Source of the DNA: Botryococcus braunii
Taxonomy: Eukaryota; Chlorophyta; Trebouxiophyceae
Direction: 5' to 3'
DNA length: 50,000 nt
NCBI GenBank assembly: GCA_002005505.1
Contig: KV908684.1
Span: 1 to 50,000 of the forward strand
This document shows positions 12,272 through 38,459 of the stretch, piece by piece (position 1 is the stretch's first letter; every line of letters begins with the position of its first letter). The notes under the pieces were generated by a model. It worked only from the letters and a program-made list of their open reading frames with translations, had not been told where the DNA came from and did not search any database. The position numbers and the translations under genes are program-made.

Positions 12272-15055
12272 CTATGTCGATGCGTCGCGACCGACTGTGT
12301 CCCAGTACCTCTTGAGCACTTCAGGAGCATTGGTCAAATTCCCTTGTGGTTCCCAAGTATTGTGTTCCGGAGAGTGACCTGTCCACTGGACGAGGTACTC
12401 GTACTTGGCGGGATTTCGAGAATTGACACGACGGTGGGCTATGATGGAGTCCACCTCGTATTCCTCTTCTCCAAGGAGAAGTTCCGCTGGAGGCGGTGGT
12501 TGAACTGATCCATCCCTACGGTAGGGTTCCAACTTGGATACATGAAAGACATCATGTATTCTCCACCGTGCAGGCAGAACTAGCTCATAAGCTTGTTTGC
12601 CAATGCGCTTGTGGACTTGGAATGGACCTACCCAACGAGGAAGGAGTTTTGGAGTGCCTTGCTTAAAACGTAGGTCCTTGGAGGACAGAAGGACCCAATC
12701 CCCTGGTGAGAACTGGAGATCCCTACGTTTTGTATTGGCTGCCTGTGCCTGTCGGTTGGTGGCTACTCGGTGTACCATCCGAGCTTCATTGATCAAACGC
12801 TGCATGCGCTGAACGAAGCCGGCTGCGCTCGGAACCCGTAGGTTGGGTAGGAGCGTGGCTGGGAGGTATGGATGATGCCCGTAGTTGAGCATGAATGGCG
12901 TAGTGCCGGTGCTCTCATGGTCTGCGTTGTTGATCGCAAACTCGGCGCAGGACAACTTGGTATCCCAGTCAGTTTGGCTGGACGACACGTACATGCGTAG
13001 CATGTCTTCCAGTACCCGGTTGGTCCTTTCTGTCTGACCATCCGTTTGAGGGTGGTAGGCAGTGGACATGGCCTGTTTGGTACCGAGTATCTCGCACAAA
13101 GCCTTGGTGAAGTGGCTGGTGAAGAGTGGATCTCTGTCAGACACTATCACTTGGGGGACCCCATGCAACTTCCATACGTTGTCAACGTACAGGCGCGCCG
13201 TTTGCTCCGCTGTCGCTCGCGACGTGGTTGGCACCAGATGGACCATCTTGGAGAGTTTGTCCACGATGACGAAGATGGCATCGTGGCCGCGCTCAGTGGA
13301 CGGTAGCTGTGTGATGAAGTCCATCGTGACTGTATGCCAAGGAGCAAAGGGTAAGCCCAGAGGTTGCAGGAGACCAGCTGGTTTGAGGTTCCTGGCTTTG
13401 TTCTTTTGGCACAGATGGCATGTGGTGACATACCTCTCCACTTCCTGAGTCATAGAAGGCCACCAGTAATGGCGGGTTATGAGCTTCAGGGTCTTCCGAA
13501 CACCTTGGTGTCCAGCGTATGGGCTGTCATGCATTTCCTTAAGGAGAAGGGTTCGCAACCCAAATGCATCGGGTACGGCAACTTTGCCGTCGTGTAGGAA
13601 GAGACCCTCGTGTGAGAGGAGACCCTTCAAGTTGTCAGCATCCTGGAACCATGGGTCCAAAGAATAACCTTGCACGAACTTGTCTTTCCATGACAGGCTC
13701 GTGGGCTCTCCCCCCCCTGAAGTCACACCGGAACGGAGGACGGCAGATAGGGATGGACTCGGTAGACAGGGAGAGTCAGGGGGTGCTAAGACCCCAGATG
13801 CCACAATGGCATTGACAAAGCCACACGGTGGAGTGTAATCACTGCCGAGGGCAGGGTGACGACTGAGGGCATCAGCTACCACATTGGACTTGCCAGCAAC
13901 GTGATCCCAACGGAAGTGGAACCTGGAAAGGAACTCAGCCCAACGTGTTTGACGTCGGCTAAGGGTAGGAAGCGAGTCCAGGTAGGTGATGGCTTTGTGG
14001 TCTGTGACGACCCGGAACTCAGGAGCACCTTCAAGGTAGCAGCGCCAGACAGTGAGGGCGTGCACCACAGCCAGGAGCTCTTGTTCCCCAGTGGCATAGT
14101 TGATTTCCGCAGGTGTAAGACCTCGGCTTTCGAAGGCCACTGGACGACCATTTTGATAGAGCACGGCCCCGAGCCCATGAAGGGAGGCATCAGTGTGCAC
14201 TTCAAATGGTTGAGAGAAATCAGGGAAAGCTAGGCAGGGAGCAGTGGTCAAGGCCTGCTTGATTGCTAGGAAAGCAGCAGCGCAAGCAGGGGACCAGACC
14301 CAAGCCACACCTTTACGAGAAAGGCGGTGGAGAGGGGAAGCCAGCATCGCAAAGTTACGAATGAACTTGCGGAAGTAGGTGGCTAAGCCCAGGAAGGACC
14401 GTAGGTGACTGAGATTCCTAGGAGTAGGAAAATCAGCTACGGCAGCTGTCTTACGGGGATCCACTTTGATTCCATCCGCAGACACCACATGACCCAAGTA
14501 CGTGACTTCGGGCTGGGCGAAGGAGCATTTCTTGAGATTGGCATAGAGCTGATGCTCTCGCAAAAGGTCCAGAACCTTTTGCAGGTGTTCACGATGCTCC
14601 TCAGGGGTTTTACTATAGATGAGGATATCATCCAAGTAAACCAAGACAAACTTGTGGAGGTATGGGCGGAAGATTGTATTCATAGCAGTTTGGAAAGTGG
14701 CTGGTGCATTGGTGAGACCGAAGGGTAAGACTTTCCATTGATACAAGCCCATAGGAGTCCTGAAAGCAGTTTTCGGAACATCCTCCTCAGTGATCCGGAT
14801 CTGGTGGTACCCAGAGGTGAGATCCAGACTGGTGAAGACAGTGGAGCCTTGGAGTTGGTCAAGAGTATCATCTATGCGTGGCATAGGGTACTTGTTCTTG
14901 ACAGTGAGTTTGTTAAGTGCGCGATAGTCGATGACCATGCGCAAGCTCCCCGATACCAAAAACAAATGTAATGATCTAGGAAATTCACGAAGACAAAGGC
15001 TAGATGCAAGATCTAAGACAAAGGCTCGTGTGAGAATGACCTCACACAGGTGCAT
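12272..15055 (-). CDS. Gypsy pol: RT - RNase H - integrase - chromodomain, open frame starting inside the 5' LTR
   Basis: An uninterrupted frame of 927 codons runs from an ATG in the 5' LTR (15055) to TAG at 12272-12274. The first 33 or so residues are LTR-encoded. RT starts abruptly at SGSLRMVIDYRALN and has VFTSLDLTSGYHQIRI and the catalytic VYLDDILIYS. RNase H follows (EVHTDASLHGLGAVLYQ, VTDHKAITYL, VADALSRHP). Integrase has the HHCC finger (HQGVRKTLKLI to CHLCQK), the first D in TMDFITQLPS, then SDRDPLFTS and HPQTDGQTERTN. The last 60 residues are a chromodomain (EEYEVDSIIAHR, EYLVQWTGH, NTWEP), which in chromoviruses steers integration to marked chromatin. No gag or protease is present. 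The sequence does not show whether the LTR ATG is used. Confidence 0.9.
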   Translation of the reverse strand: MHLCEVILTRAFVLDLASSLCLREFPRSLHLFLVSGSLRMVIDYRALNKLTVKNKYPMPRIDDTLDQLQGSTVFTSLDLTSGYHQIRITEEDVPKTAFRTPMGLYQWKVLPFGLTNAPATFQTAMNTIFRPYLHKFVLVYLDDILIYSKTPEEHREHLQKVLDLLREHQLYANLKKCSFAQPEVTYLGHVVSADGIKVDPRKTAAVADFPTPRNLSHLRSFLGLATYFRKFIRNFAMLASPLHRLSRKGVAWVWSPACAAAFLAIKQALTTAPCLAFPDFSQPFEVHTDASLHGLGAVLYQNGRPVAFESRGLTPAEINYATGEQELLAVVHALTVWRCYLEGAPEFRVVTDHKAITYLDSLPTLSRRQTRWAEFLSRFHFRWDHVAGKSNVVADALSRHPALGSDYTPPCGFVNAIVASGVLAPPDSPCLPSPSLSAVLRSGVTSGGGEPTSLSWKDKFVQGYSLDPWFQDADNLKGLLSHEGLFLHDGKVAVPDAFGLRTLLLKEMHDSPYAGHQGVRKTLKLITRHYWWPSMTQEVERYVTTCHLCQKNKARNLKPAGLLQPLGLPFAPWHTVTMDFITQLPSTERGHDAIFVIVDKLSKMVHLVPTTSRATAEQTARLYVDNVWKLHGVPQVIVSDRDPLFTSHFTKALCEILGTKQAMSTAYHPQTDGQTERTNRVLEDMLRMYVSSSQTDWDTKLSCAEFAINNADHESTGTTPFMLNYGHHPYLPATLLPNLRVPSAAGFVQRMQRLINEARMVHRVATNRQAQAANTKRRDLQFSPGDWVLLSSKDLRFKQGTPKLLPRWVGPFQVHKRIGKQAYELVLPARWRIHDVFHVSKLEPYRRDGSVQPPPPAELLLGEEEYEVDSIIAHRRVNSRNPAKYEYLVQWTGHSPEHNTWEPQGNLTNAPEVLKRYWDTVGRDAST
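14952..14958 (-). other. Possible remnant of the Gypsy primer-binding site fused to pol
   Basis: Eight bases after the 5' LTR the minus strand reads TGGTATC followed directly by GGGGAGCTTGCGC. TGGTATC equals the first seven bases of the usual initiator-Met primer site. GGG-AGC-TTG-CGC encodes the conserved GSLR of RT. This looks like the junction of the deletion that removed gag and protease, but TGGTATC could simply be coding sequence. Confidence 0.45.
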
Positions 15056-15136
15056 ACCGAGTCGTATGCACCCTCGTGGTCGAAGACCACGTGAGACCCG
15101 TATCCGACGGGTGGACGTATCCGGAAGTACGTTACA
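14967..15136 (-). repeat. Gypsy 5' LTR
   Basis: 170 bp, identical by eye to 11710-11879 and directly adjoining the CTGTT duplication at 15137. It contains the ATG (minus strand, 15055) that opens the pol frame. Confidence 0.95.
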
Positions 15137-15540
15137 CTGTTCTTCACCCACGTGATGAAGTCGAACGCTGCTTTGTGGCATGAGATCTGAGAATGCCAGA
15201 TGACTGGAACTGACTGGATCAGCCACTGCTTGACGGCTGAGTTCTCCACCGACCCTGGCATTGGCCTCTCCAAAGCTGCTCTGACCCCCTTGGTGTTTCC
15301 GCACGCCTCCAAAGCTTCATACCAAAATTCAAAATTGCGCCCTCCATCATCAAGCATGACGGTCATCTTTGGATTAGAGGTATTGGGGATGTAGGCTGCC
15401 TTGTCAATTTCCACCTTTGGTTCTGCAGTGGCTGATTGTGTCCCGGTCATAGACTGCCCTGGAGTGGCCCCACTGACTTCTCCAGGTTGAGACATTGCTG
15501 TTTCACTGCTACTTTCCTTTTCTTTGCCCCTTTTTGTCAT
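15137..15540 (-). pseudogene. Copia gag N-terminal part
   Basis: The frame begins with ATG at 15540-15538 (MTKRGKEKESSSETAMSQ). It reads into a UBN2-like Copia gag segment (FEFWYEALEACGNTKGVRAA) and is cut at 15136 by the 5' LTR of the Gypsy. About 390 bp of leader separate it from the 5' LTR of the Copia. Confidence 0.85.
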
Positions 15541-15916
15541 ACTATTGTCACTTCACCAGCCAAACTTACTCATAAACTTCTGGAATGCAGCAATACCCTA
15601 CAATTCCCTCCATGTCATGGAAATTTACCAGCCAGTCTTGCACAGTAGTAGCAGATATGTTCCCCTCAGAAGTTTGCGCCGGAGTCCGGCCCGACTCACT
15701 CAGTGCTTCTAGACAACGTCGATGAATGATAAAGCACAGCTAAAACTTCAATTATGAATTTCCCAGAAAGGTAAACTGTGAGTAAGATAGTGGTCCTGGT
15801 ACACTCGAGTTCCCTTGCGCCGCTGCGCCATGCTCGAGCTCCTTTGTTGACGCTTACGTCTGACCCATCCGTAGACGACCTTCACTCCTGCTTTTACTTG
15901 GCTCAGCTGGAAGGGC

Positions 15917-15930
15917 GTGGGCCCATAACC
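15917..15930 (-). other. Copia primer-binding site matching the anticodon arm of initiator tRNA-Met
   Basis: The minus strand directly after the 5' LTR reads GGTTATGGGCCCAC. Its complement, GTGGGCCCATAACC, corresponds to the anticodon stem and CAU loop of initiator tRNA-Met, not to the tRNA 3' end (which would give TGGTATC...). Drosophila copia is known to prime from a half-molecule of this tRNA at the same place. The match is from memory of the tRNA sequence. Confidence 0.75.
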
Positions 15931-16296
15931 TGTGAAAGGTTATGGGCAATCGGCTTTCCCTGTACAAAGCAGACAGGTCGTCAATAGACGAAGTTACTCC
16001 AGCTACAGTCCGTACGACTGTCTGCTGAGTGTCACACACAACTGTTGGACAAGACTAGCATCTGGTAATGCCCAGCATCTTTCACAACCAGTTGGTATTC
16101 ACTCCGGTGGGGCAGCCTTAAGAGTTCATCCGACAAACGTGTGATCTAGATAGGATTGTACCTTATGTTCGAAAACGTCCAGAATCTGCCGTGTCTCAAG
16201 GTACCTTATGTTCTCAATGGACCCATATCCTAATAGTGCACACATGAAGATCACTTAAAGCACAAGGCATTCAATAATAATGTTCAGAACTTAACA
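15931..16296 (-). repeat. Copia 5' LTR
   Basis: 366 bp, apparently identical to 6529-6894. It carries the promoter end of the element. The adjoining host DNA begins with ATATG, the target duplication. Confidence 0.96.
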
Positions 16297-16301
16297 ATAT
16301 G

Positions 16302-17335
<1,034 letters not shown>

Positions 17336-17383
17336 GAGAAGGGAGGGAGGGGAACATACACACAGACACAGTTACAACCACAG

Positions 17384-17492
<109 letters not shown>

Positions 17493-17539
17493 ACACCCAC
17501 AAAGACGCACACACACACACAAGAACACACACACAAGAA

Positions 17540-18251
17540 ATAAAAACTGTAGAACGACAAGAGAGTAAAAACCAGAAACCCTGCCCCGGCCAAGGAGCCT
17601 TGTCTATCTATCATGTAGGAGAGGGAGATGAACAACACCTGTGACCCAATCCCACAAATTCCCCCAGTCATCACGAGGAACCAACAGGAAGAAGAGCGGC
17701 CGGGGCAGGGCTCCTAAAGGAATCTGGGGGAGAGAGGATGGGATTACGGAACCATGTGGGAGGCGATCAAACGGCGCGGTGGGAGAAACCTGCAACTGGT
17801 AAAAAAGAAAAAAGAGAGCCGTAGTAAGTCAAAGAGAAAATGCAAACAAACCCGAGGTCTGCAAACTCCGATGAAGCAAGGAGGATCATGAAACCGGTCG
17901 AGCAAAACACGGAAACTCGAAAGCGAAGCAAAACAACATACCGTCATCAAATTCAGAAGTGTGTGAAACCGATGGCCCATGCGTTTAAGAAAAGGCCGCC
18001 AAGGAGTGAGACGAGCAGGAGACGAAGGCAGCATTAGGGTAAAAAGAAGATGGTACCAATCTCAAACACAACCTCAATAACGCAAAAGAAGCTATAAGAT
18101 AGAGCAACACGAGAGGAAAAGATAAGCACGAGAGGAAAGAGACAGAGTAGGCGACAAAGAAACATCGAGCGAACGTGCAAAAGGCAGATACGCGCGCGTG
18201 GAGTGAACGTGGCACGGCAAGAAGAGGGGTACGCAAAACCAGAGGAGGGAG
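17540..18251. other. Intergenic segment, nothing recognised
   Basis: About 700 bp of purine-rich mixed sequence with only short ORFs in both strands. No domain, RNA gene or repeat was recognised. Confidence 0.6.
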
Positions 18252-18440
18252 CCCCAAGAAGAAGAAAGAATTACATCAACCCAGCCCAAAGGGCATGATG
18301 AGATGTTAACGAACAAACCAACGGTATATGAGAACCTAGTTGAAAGAATATTATGACACAGATAACCATACTAATATCTGGATACTGAAAATGAAAAAGA
18401 AAAAATGGCCAAGTCACCGCCGCTGACACACTTGACGGGC
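18252..18440 (-). mobile_element. 5'-truncated LINE fragment (3' UTR and tail only)
   Basis: This closely matches 1340-1555 of the first LINE. It has the same simple tail (plus strand AAGAAGAAAGAATTACATC), the same AACCAACGGTATATGAGAACC block, and the same end near CTGACACACTTGACGGGCC. Homology stops there, as expected for a truncated reverse transcript. The run from 18441 to 18659 has nothing that I recognise. Confidence 0.85.
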
Positions 18441-18692
18441 CCAAGGACGGCCCCAAGGGGACCCAAGGACGATTGTAATTCCAGTTCGTGTTCAACTCGT
18501 GATAGACGTTTGTAATTCCAACTCGTTTTCACTGACGTTTCTTCCATTACTCGGTCACCAGCACCATTAATGCCCAATTGCGATTCACGCCACCTTCACG
18601 TAACGCCAAAGGCCGGGGCTGAAGCTGGCCCTTTTCGCCAGCAATACTCGTTCCGGAGGGTCTGGTGCAGTGAAATTTTCGTGGCACAATTA

Positions 18693-18865
18693 TGCCATTT
18701 TGGCAGATTTAAATAATGCCGAGTGGTTGGCTGGCAGAATAATCCCAATTTGCACCCTCCGACTCTGCCATTTAAGGCAGCGAAAAAGAAATGCGGAGAG
18801 GTTGATTCTGCCACCGAGTGGCAGAGGGAAAAAAAATCAAGATAGGAGATTCTGCCACGGTGGCA
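18693..18865. promoter_or_regulatory. Left subterminal palindrome cluster of hAT element A
   Basis: Four short hyphenated palindromes share the core TGCCA/TGGCA: TGCCATTTTGGCA (18693), CTGCCATTTAAGGCAG (18765), TCTGCCACCGAGTGGCAGA (18807) and TGCCACGGTGGCA (18853). hAT transposases are known to bind repeated subterminal motifs, so these are candidate binding sites. Confidence 0.6.
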
Positions 18866-19144
18866 TTTGAAAATGTATTTCTCAAGGGACGATTCTGCCA
18901 CCCCTGTATTCCAGACGAGGGTCATGATCTCTCAGAGCCCTCTCACTGAGAGGCCCTCAGAGTGGGCTGCTAGTAGGCTGCCAGCTGGGCCGTCCGCATT
19001 AAGGCCAGCGGCTACGGAAAAGTATCTGGGCCAGGGGGTCGGCTCACATACACATCAGATGCCCATCGTTGATACCATAATCTTACATCTGGAGGGAAGA
19101 GTATCACCAAGGAGTCATGGCAAGGGTGCCTTGATGAAATTCTC

Positions 19145-19942
19145 ATGAAGGTTTGTGATATCGGAAGGACATTGGCTGAGCAATTATACGAGCGTTTCCC
19201 GCATACGGATTTGTTGGATGCACTTAGTGTCTTGCAAGCGTCCTATTGGGAGAAGCCACAACTTGTGGATCTTGAGGATTCTGTTGAGGTCCTAGTTGGG
19301 TTTTATGGTACAGAGAAGTTGGAGATGGTGGGCTCTTTTAACAACATCACCGTTTCCCCTATCATAAATGGGGATCTGCTTCGCACACAGACCAAGCGGT
19401 TCAAGGAGATGCGTGAGAGAGTGCCATCAATCCGTGCAGCAATCACAAAACGCAGAGCTGAGGATCAGGCTAGAAAGGATGAGGCTAGAAATGTTCGCTC
19501 GCATGTTGAAGGCGAAAGCTCCTTAGATGATGCAGTTGAGGAAGAGGTTGAAGTGGAGGAAGAGGTTGAGGTCAAGAGTTTGACGCAATACGTCTGGGCC
19601 TACCTTTCTAAGGCAGGAGAAGGGCGTGATATTTCAGAATTTGTCAAACTAGCGGTGATCATGTTGATCATTCCAGTTAGTTCTGTGCAAGCCGAGCGCT
19701 TGTTCTCTTGTATGAATTTCTTGAAGAACGATCGCCGGAATCGTTTGGGTGAAAATCACTTGAACGACTGTGTGAGGCTATTCACGTGAGCGTATGACAT
19801 GAAAACTTTCCCTTATGGAAAAGCTCTGGACTACTTCTTGAATGCGAAAGAACGCAAAGGTGTCACAGCTGGGCGTTCGGCAATGAAAAGGTCTCATAAT
19901 GGCGCCTTTGTTGATGAGAGTGTGATGGATGCCATATTTTGA
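19145..19942 (+). pseudogene. hAT transposase, C-terminal fragment with premature stop (element A)
   Basis: The open frame from 19145 carries a segment shared with element B (LLDALSVLQASYWEKP), an acidic spacer of Glu-Val repeats, and the hAT dimerisation motif (ISEFVKLAVIMLIIPVSS, then AERLFSCMNFLKNDRRNRL). A TGA at 19787-19789 interrupts it. The same frame continues as coding-like sequence to TGA at 19940-19942 (AYDMKTFPYGKALDYFLNAK) and matches the tail of element B. Catalytic residues are missing, so it cannot transpose itself. Confidence 0.82.
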
Positions 19943-20366
19943 TAGGATGAATGAAAGAACCAACGTTTTAGTTCAGGCCTTCCATAGTTCTAGTCTGCAC
20001 CTTACTTGGACATCCGCATTGAATGTAGGAAGTTTGTCACACCGGTGCTAGTATTGAATATCTGATTGGTTCTGGCATGGCTTTGTAATGTTAATGAATG
20101 GCAAAAAGTATCCCGCAAAGGAGAGATCCCTCGTGTTGCTATTTACTGATGACCTTGATTTCTTTGTTGTGTGTTGTTGGAAACGCGTATATACATGCTC
20201 AAGTTGCAGTAAAAACAGCAAGAAGGGCTGCGAGTGAATCGTGCATGTGCAAATAATGCAGTAGAGGGGTTGGGTGTTGGAATTGATAGTCTTTCAAGAC
20301 ATCAAAACAGAAGTCTTATTCAATGACTCTAAACGAGACAAGGGTATGCGGTAAAGCTGGTACAGG

Positions 20367-20545
20367 AGCGGCGACTTTCGTGATCAGACTCTAGAGATAG
20401 GGTCTGCTAGAGCAGAGGCGAGTTTCGTGATCAAACTCCAGCAGAGGTAGGGGTCTGCTACAAAAGAGGCGAGTTTCGTGATCAAACTCCAGCAGAGGTA
20501 CAAAAGCCGCGGCGAGTTCTGTGGTCAAATGGCGAAACTCTTGAT
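20367..20545. repeat. Tandem repeat, unit about 45-55 bp, near the right end of hAT element A
   Basis: About 3.5 imperfect units built on GGCGAGTTTCGTGATCAAAC followed by TCCAGCAGAGGTA. The first unit reads GGCGACTTTCGTGATCAGAC and the last GGCGAGTTCTGTGGTCAAAT. Confidence 0.85.
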
Positions 20546-20559
20546 TTGATGCTAATTCT

Positions 20560-20657
20560 GCCACCGTGGCGGGGGAAAATTAAATTATTCCTGCCGTGTC
20601 TGCCACCCCGTGGCAGACGAAAAATAAATTACTGAGCCAAATTATGCCAAGTGGCAT
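20560..20657. promoter_or_regulatory. Right subterminal palindrome cluster of hAT element A
   Basis: GCCACCGTGGC (20560), a 9-bp stem GTCTGCCAC/GTGGCAGAC with a 3-nt loop (20598-20618) and ATGCCAAGTGGCAT (20644). The core is the same as at the left end. Confidence 0.6.
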
Positions 20658-20761
20658 AACTCCAAGATTCCTTAAAAATTTCACTGGTCTGGCGTCTTGC
20701 AAATCCCCCGAATGACGCCAACCCCGACCGCTAAGGCCAGCACTGGCAGTGAACTTATTAG

Positions 20762-20777
20762 TGGCGAAATGTCGCCA
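20762..20777. promoter_or_regulatory. Left subterminal palindrome of hAT element B
   Basis: TGGCGA-AATG-TCGCCA lies 15 bp inside the left end. The core CGCCA/TGGCG differs from the TGCCA/TGGCA core of element A by one base. Confidence 0.5.
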
Positions 20778-20825
20778 ATTTGGATTTTTTCACAATCCCC
20801 AAAGGCGCAACGACAATTCCGCTCG

Positions 20826-22001
20826 TGGCAGGTCTATTTGGATTGTGACATGAGCAATGGTAGACGCGTCGGTCGTATCCATGATATACGATGGTTGTCG
20901 GTGTACCCTGTCCTGTCACAAGTTTTGGCGGATTATTCGGCCCTTGTTATGTTTGCTGCCACAAAAGACAGCGGATCAGAAGACCCCGTCTACCATGAGA
21001 TGCTGAAAGCTGATGTAATCATCGGTGCAAGGGCTGTGGCTCCCCTCTTGGAGAAATTGCATGTGTTAATAAAACATATCCAACAAGAAGATTTTATGTT
21101 TGAAGACCTGTCTTACCACCTTGAAAGCTTTCAGGAGTTTGTTAAAGACAAGTACTTGAATGGTGAAGTAAGATCGTTATTCGGATCAACCTTCCAAGAT
21201 TTCATCAAGATCGGTTCAAGATGCAGTCCATTGAAGTGGCTAGGGGGAAATTTGGTATATTGTATTGAAGGAATGACAGATGTGGAACACAATGTGTGGT
21301 TTGGTACCGAGAGACGGTTGCAACTCATTACTGTGGAGGACTGGGAAGTTAAAGTGCTACCATCCATAATTAAGGAGGTTCAAGACCTCGCGTATGTTGT
21401 GGCAGAGGATGTGAAACGTAGATTTCCAGACAACGAGTTGCTAAACGCATTTAGTATTCTGCAACCTAAGTATTGGGAGGGAAAATCTGATGTCATGGGT
21501 GATGACATCGATTTTAACGAAAAGCTCCAACTATTGGTAGAGTTTTATGGGAAGCCGCGCAACATGCCAGGCTCGGTTACTAAGCCTCTGATTGATCTGA
21601 CAAAGATCCGACATCAACGGGACGACTTTTGCCATATCTTGCAAACAACCGTAACGCACTGTTACCAAGGTGTTGAACTAAAAAGTGAGCAAACCCGCTC
21701 ATTATGGGCATACTTGTGTGACTCACCTGCCATAGAATACATAAGCGAGTTTCGCGTATTGGCAACAATTATGCTGTTGCTGCCCGCAAGCTCGGTGTGG
21801 GCAGAGAGGTGCTTTTCTACCATGAACTATGTCAAGAACTGTAGGCGAAACCGCTTGTCAGAACAGCATTTGAATGCTGCAGTGCGGATATTTTACTCTA
21901 GGTATACTTTGCAAGACACGGAATTCTTCACCCAAGCCCTTAAGATTTTCCTGAAAGAGAAGGAAAGGCGAGGTATAGGCTTGCATGATGCAACGACGTA
22001 G
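20826..22001 (+). pseudogene. hAT transposase, N-terminally truncated (element B)
   Basis: The open frame can be traced back to 20697, but its first 40 or so codons are host flank and element end. Recognisable transposase starts near 20850 (RIHDIRWLSVYPVLSQVL, the hAT RW motif after the first catalytic residues). A helical mid-region follows. The dimerisation domain has ISEFRVLATIMLLLPASS and AERCFSTMNYVKNCRRNRL. It ends at TAG 21999-22001. The BED finger and the first catalytic Asp are missing. Protein similarity to element A is clear, but the DNA is too diverged for a recent duplication. Confidence 0.82.
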
Positions 22002-22082
22002 TGACTTCATCAAGCCGATGGGTAGCAGGAGCTCATTGATCAATTGTGTGGTTCAAAAAAAAATACTCAAAATTGTGGGGAT

Positions 22083-22182
22083 TCGCCATTATGGCGACAA
22101 GAAAATGTAATTCAATGACCCTAATTCGCCACCCAGTGGCGACAGGAAAAAAAATGTTCGGGCTCAAAATCGCCAAAATGGC
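22083..22182. promoter_or_regulatory. Right subterminal palindrome cluster of hAT element B
   Basis: TCGCCATTATGGCGA (22083), TCGCCACCCAGTGGCGA (22126) and GCCAAAATGGC (22172). The dominant core is CGCCA/TGGCG, as at the left end of this element and unlike element A. Confidence 0.6.
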
Positions 22183-22316
22183 TAATTGCCAAAAACCTTA
22201 ATAATACCACTGAGCACTGCTGGCCCAGCAGGGGTTTGATGCCCGCACCCTGGAGCCGACAGGAAGTAGAATGTCCGTGAATGAGTCGATGTAGCAACCC
22301 AAGGCACACATTTTAC

Positions 22317-38459
<16,143 letters not shown>

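Larger units (their letters stand above)
11710..15136 (-). mobile_element. Gypsy/chromovirus LTR element, gag and protease missing
   Basis: Two LTRs of 170 bp (11710-11879 and 14967-15136) look identical and run TG...CA. The flanking target duplication CTGTT lies at 11705-11709 and 15137-15141. The element is only 3427 bp. Only 8 bp separate the 5' LTR from the reverse transcriptase coding sequence, so gag, protease and the N-terminal end of RT are gone. The RT-RNase H-integrase order and the C-terminal chromodomain place it among chromoviruses. It lies in the gag of the Copia and is therefore younger than it. Confidence 0.96.
6529..16296 (-). mobile_element. Copia-type LTR retrotransposon, young, interrupted by a nested Gypsy element
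   Basis: The two 366-bp LTRs (6529-6894 and 15931-16296) look identical by eye and run TG...CA. They are flanked by a 5-bp target duplication, ATATG, at 6524-6528 and 16297-16301. Minus-strand order is 5' LTR, primer-binding site, leader, gag, protease, integrase, reverse transcriptase, RNase H, polypurine tract, 3' LTR. Integrase before RT defines the Copia (Ty1) group. Without the nested Gypsy (11710-15136 plus one 5-bp duplication) the element is about 6.3 kb. It is inactivated by the nested insertion and by a frameshift between integrase and RT. Identical LTRs argue for recent insertion. Confidence 0.96.
18668..20686 (+). mobile_element. hAT element A, internally deleted
   Basis: The left end CAGTGAAATTTT (18668-18679) and the right end AAAATTTCACTG (20675-20686) form a perfect 12-bp terminal inverted repeat. 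They are flanked by an 8-bp target duplication with one mismatch: GTCTGGTG at 18660-18667 and GTCTGGCG at 20687-20694. CA..TG ends with an 8-bp duplication are typical of hAT. Inside are the C-terminal part of a hAT transposase and clusters of short palindromes near both ends. The DNA-binding and catalytic N-terminal parts of the transposase are absent, so the copy is non-autonomous. Confidence 0.88.
20747..22212 (+). mobile_element. hAT element B, internally deleted
   Basis: The left end CAGTGAACTTATTA (20747) and the reverse complement of the right end, CAGTGGTATTATTA (ends 22212), match at 11 of 14 positions. The 8-bp flanks AGCACTGG (20739-20746) and AGCACTGC (22213-22220) differ at one base, as expected for a hAT target duplication. 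The interior encodes the C-terminal two-thirds of a hAT transposase. It lies only 60 bp from element A but is a distinct insertion of a related family. Confidence 0.8.

Noticed and set aside
20697..20825. N-terminal extension of the hAT element B frame
   Set aside because: It crosses the target duplication, the terminal repeat and a subterminal palindrome, so it is not transposase coding sequence.
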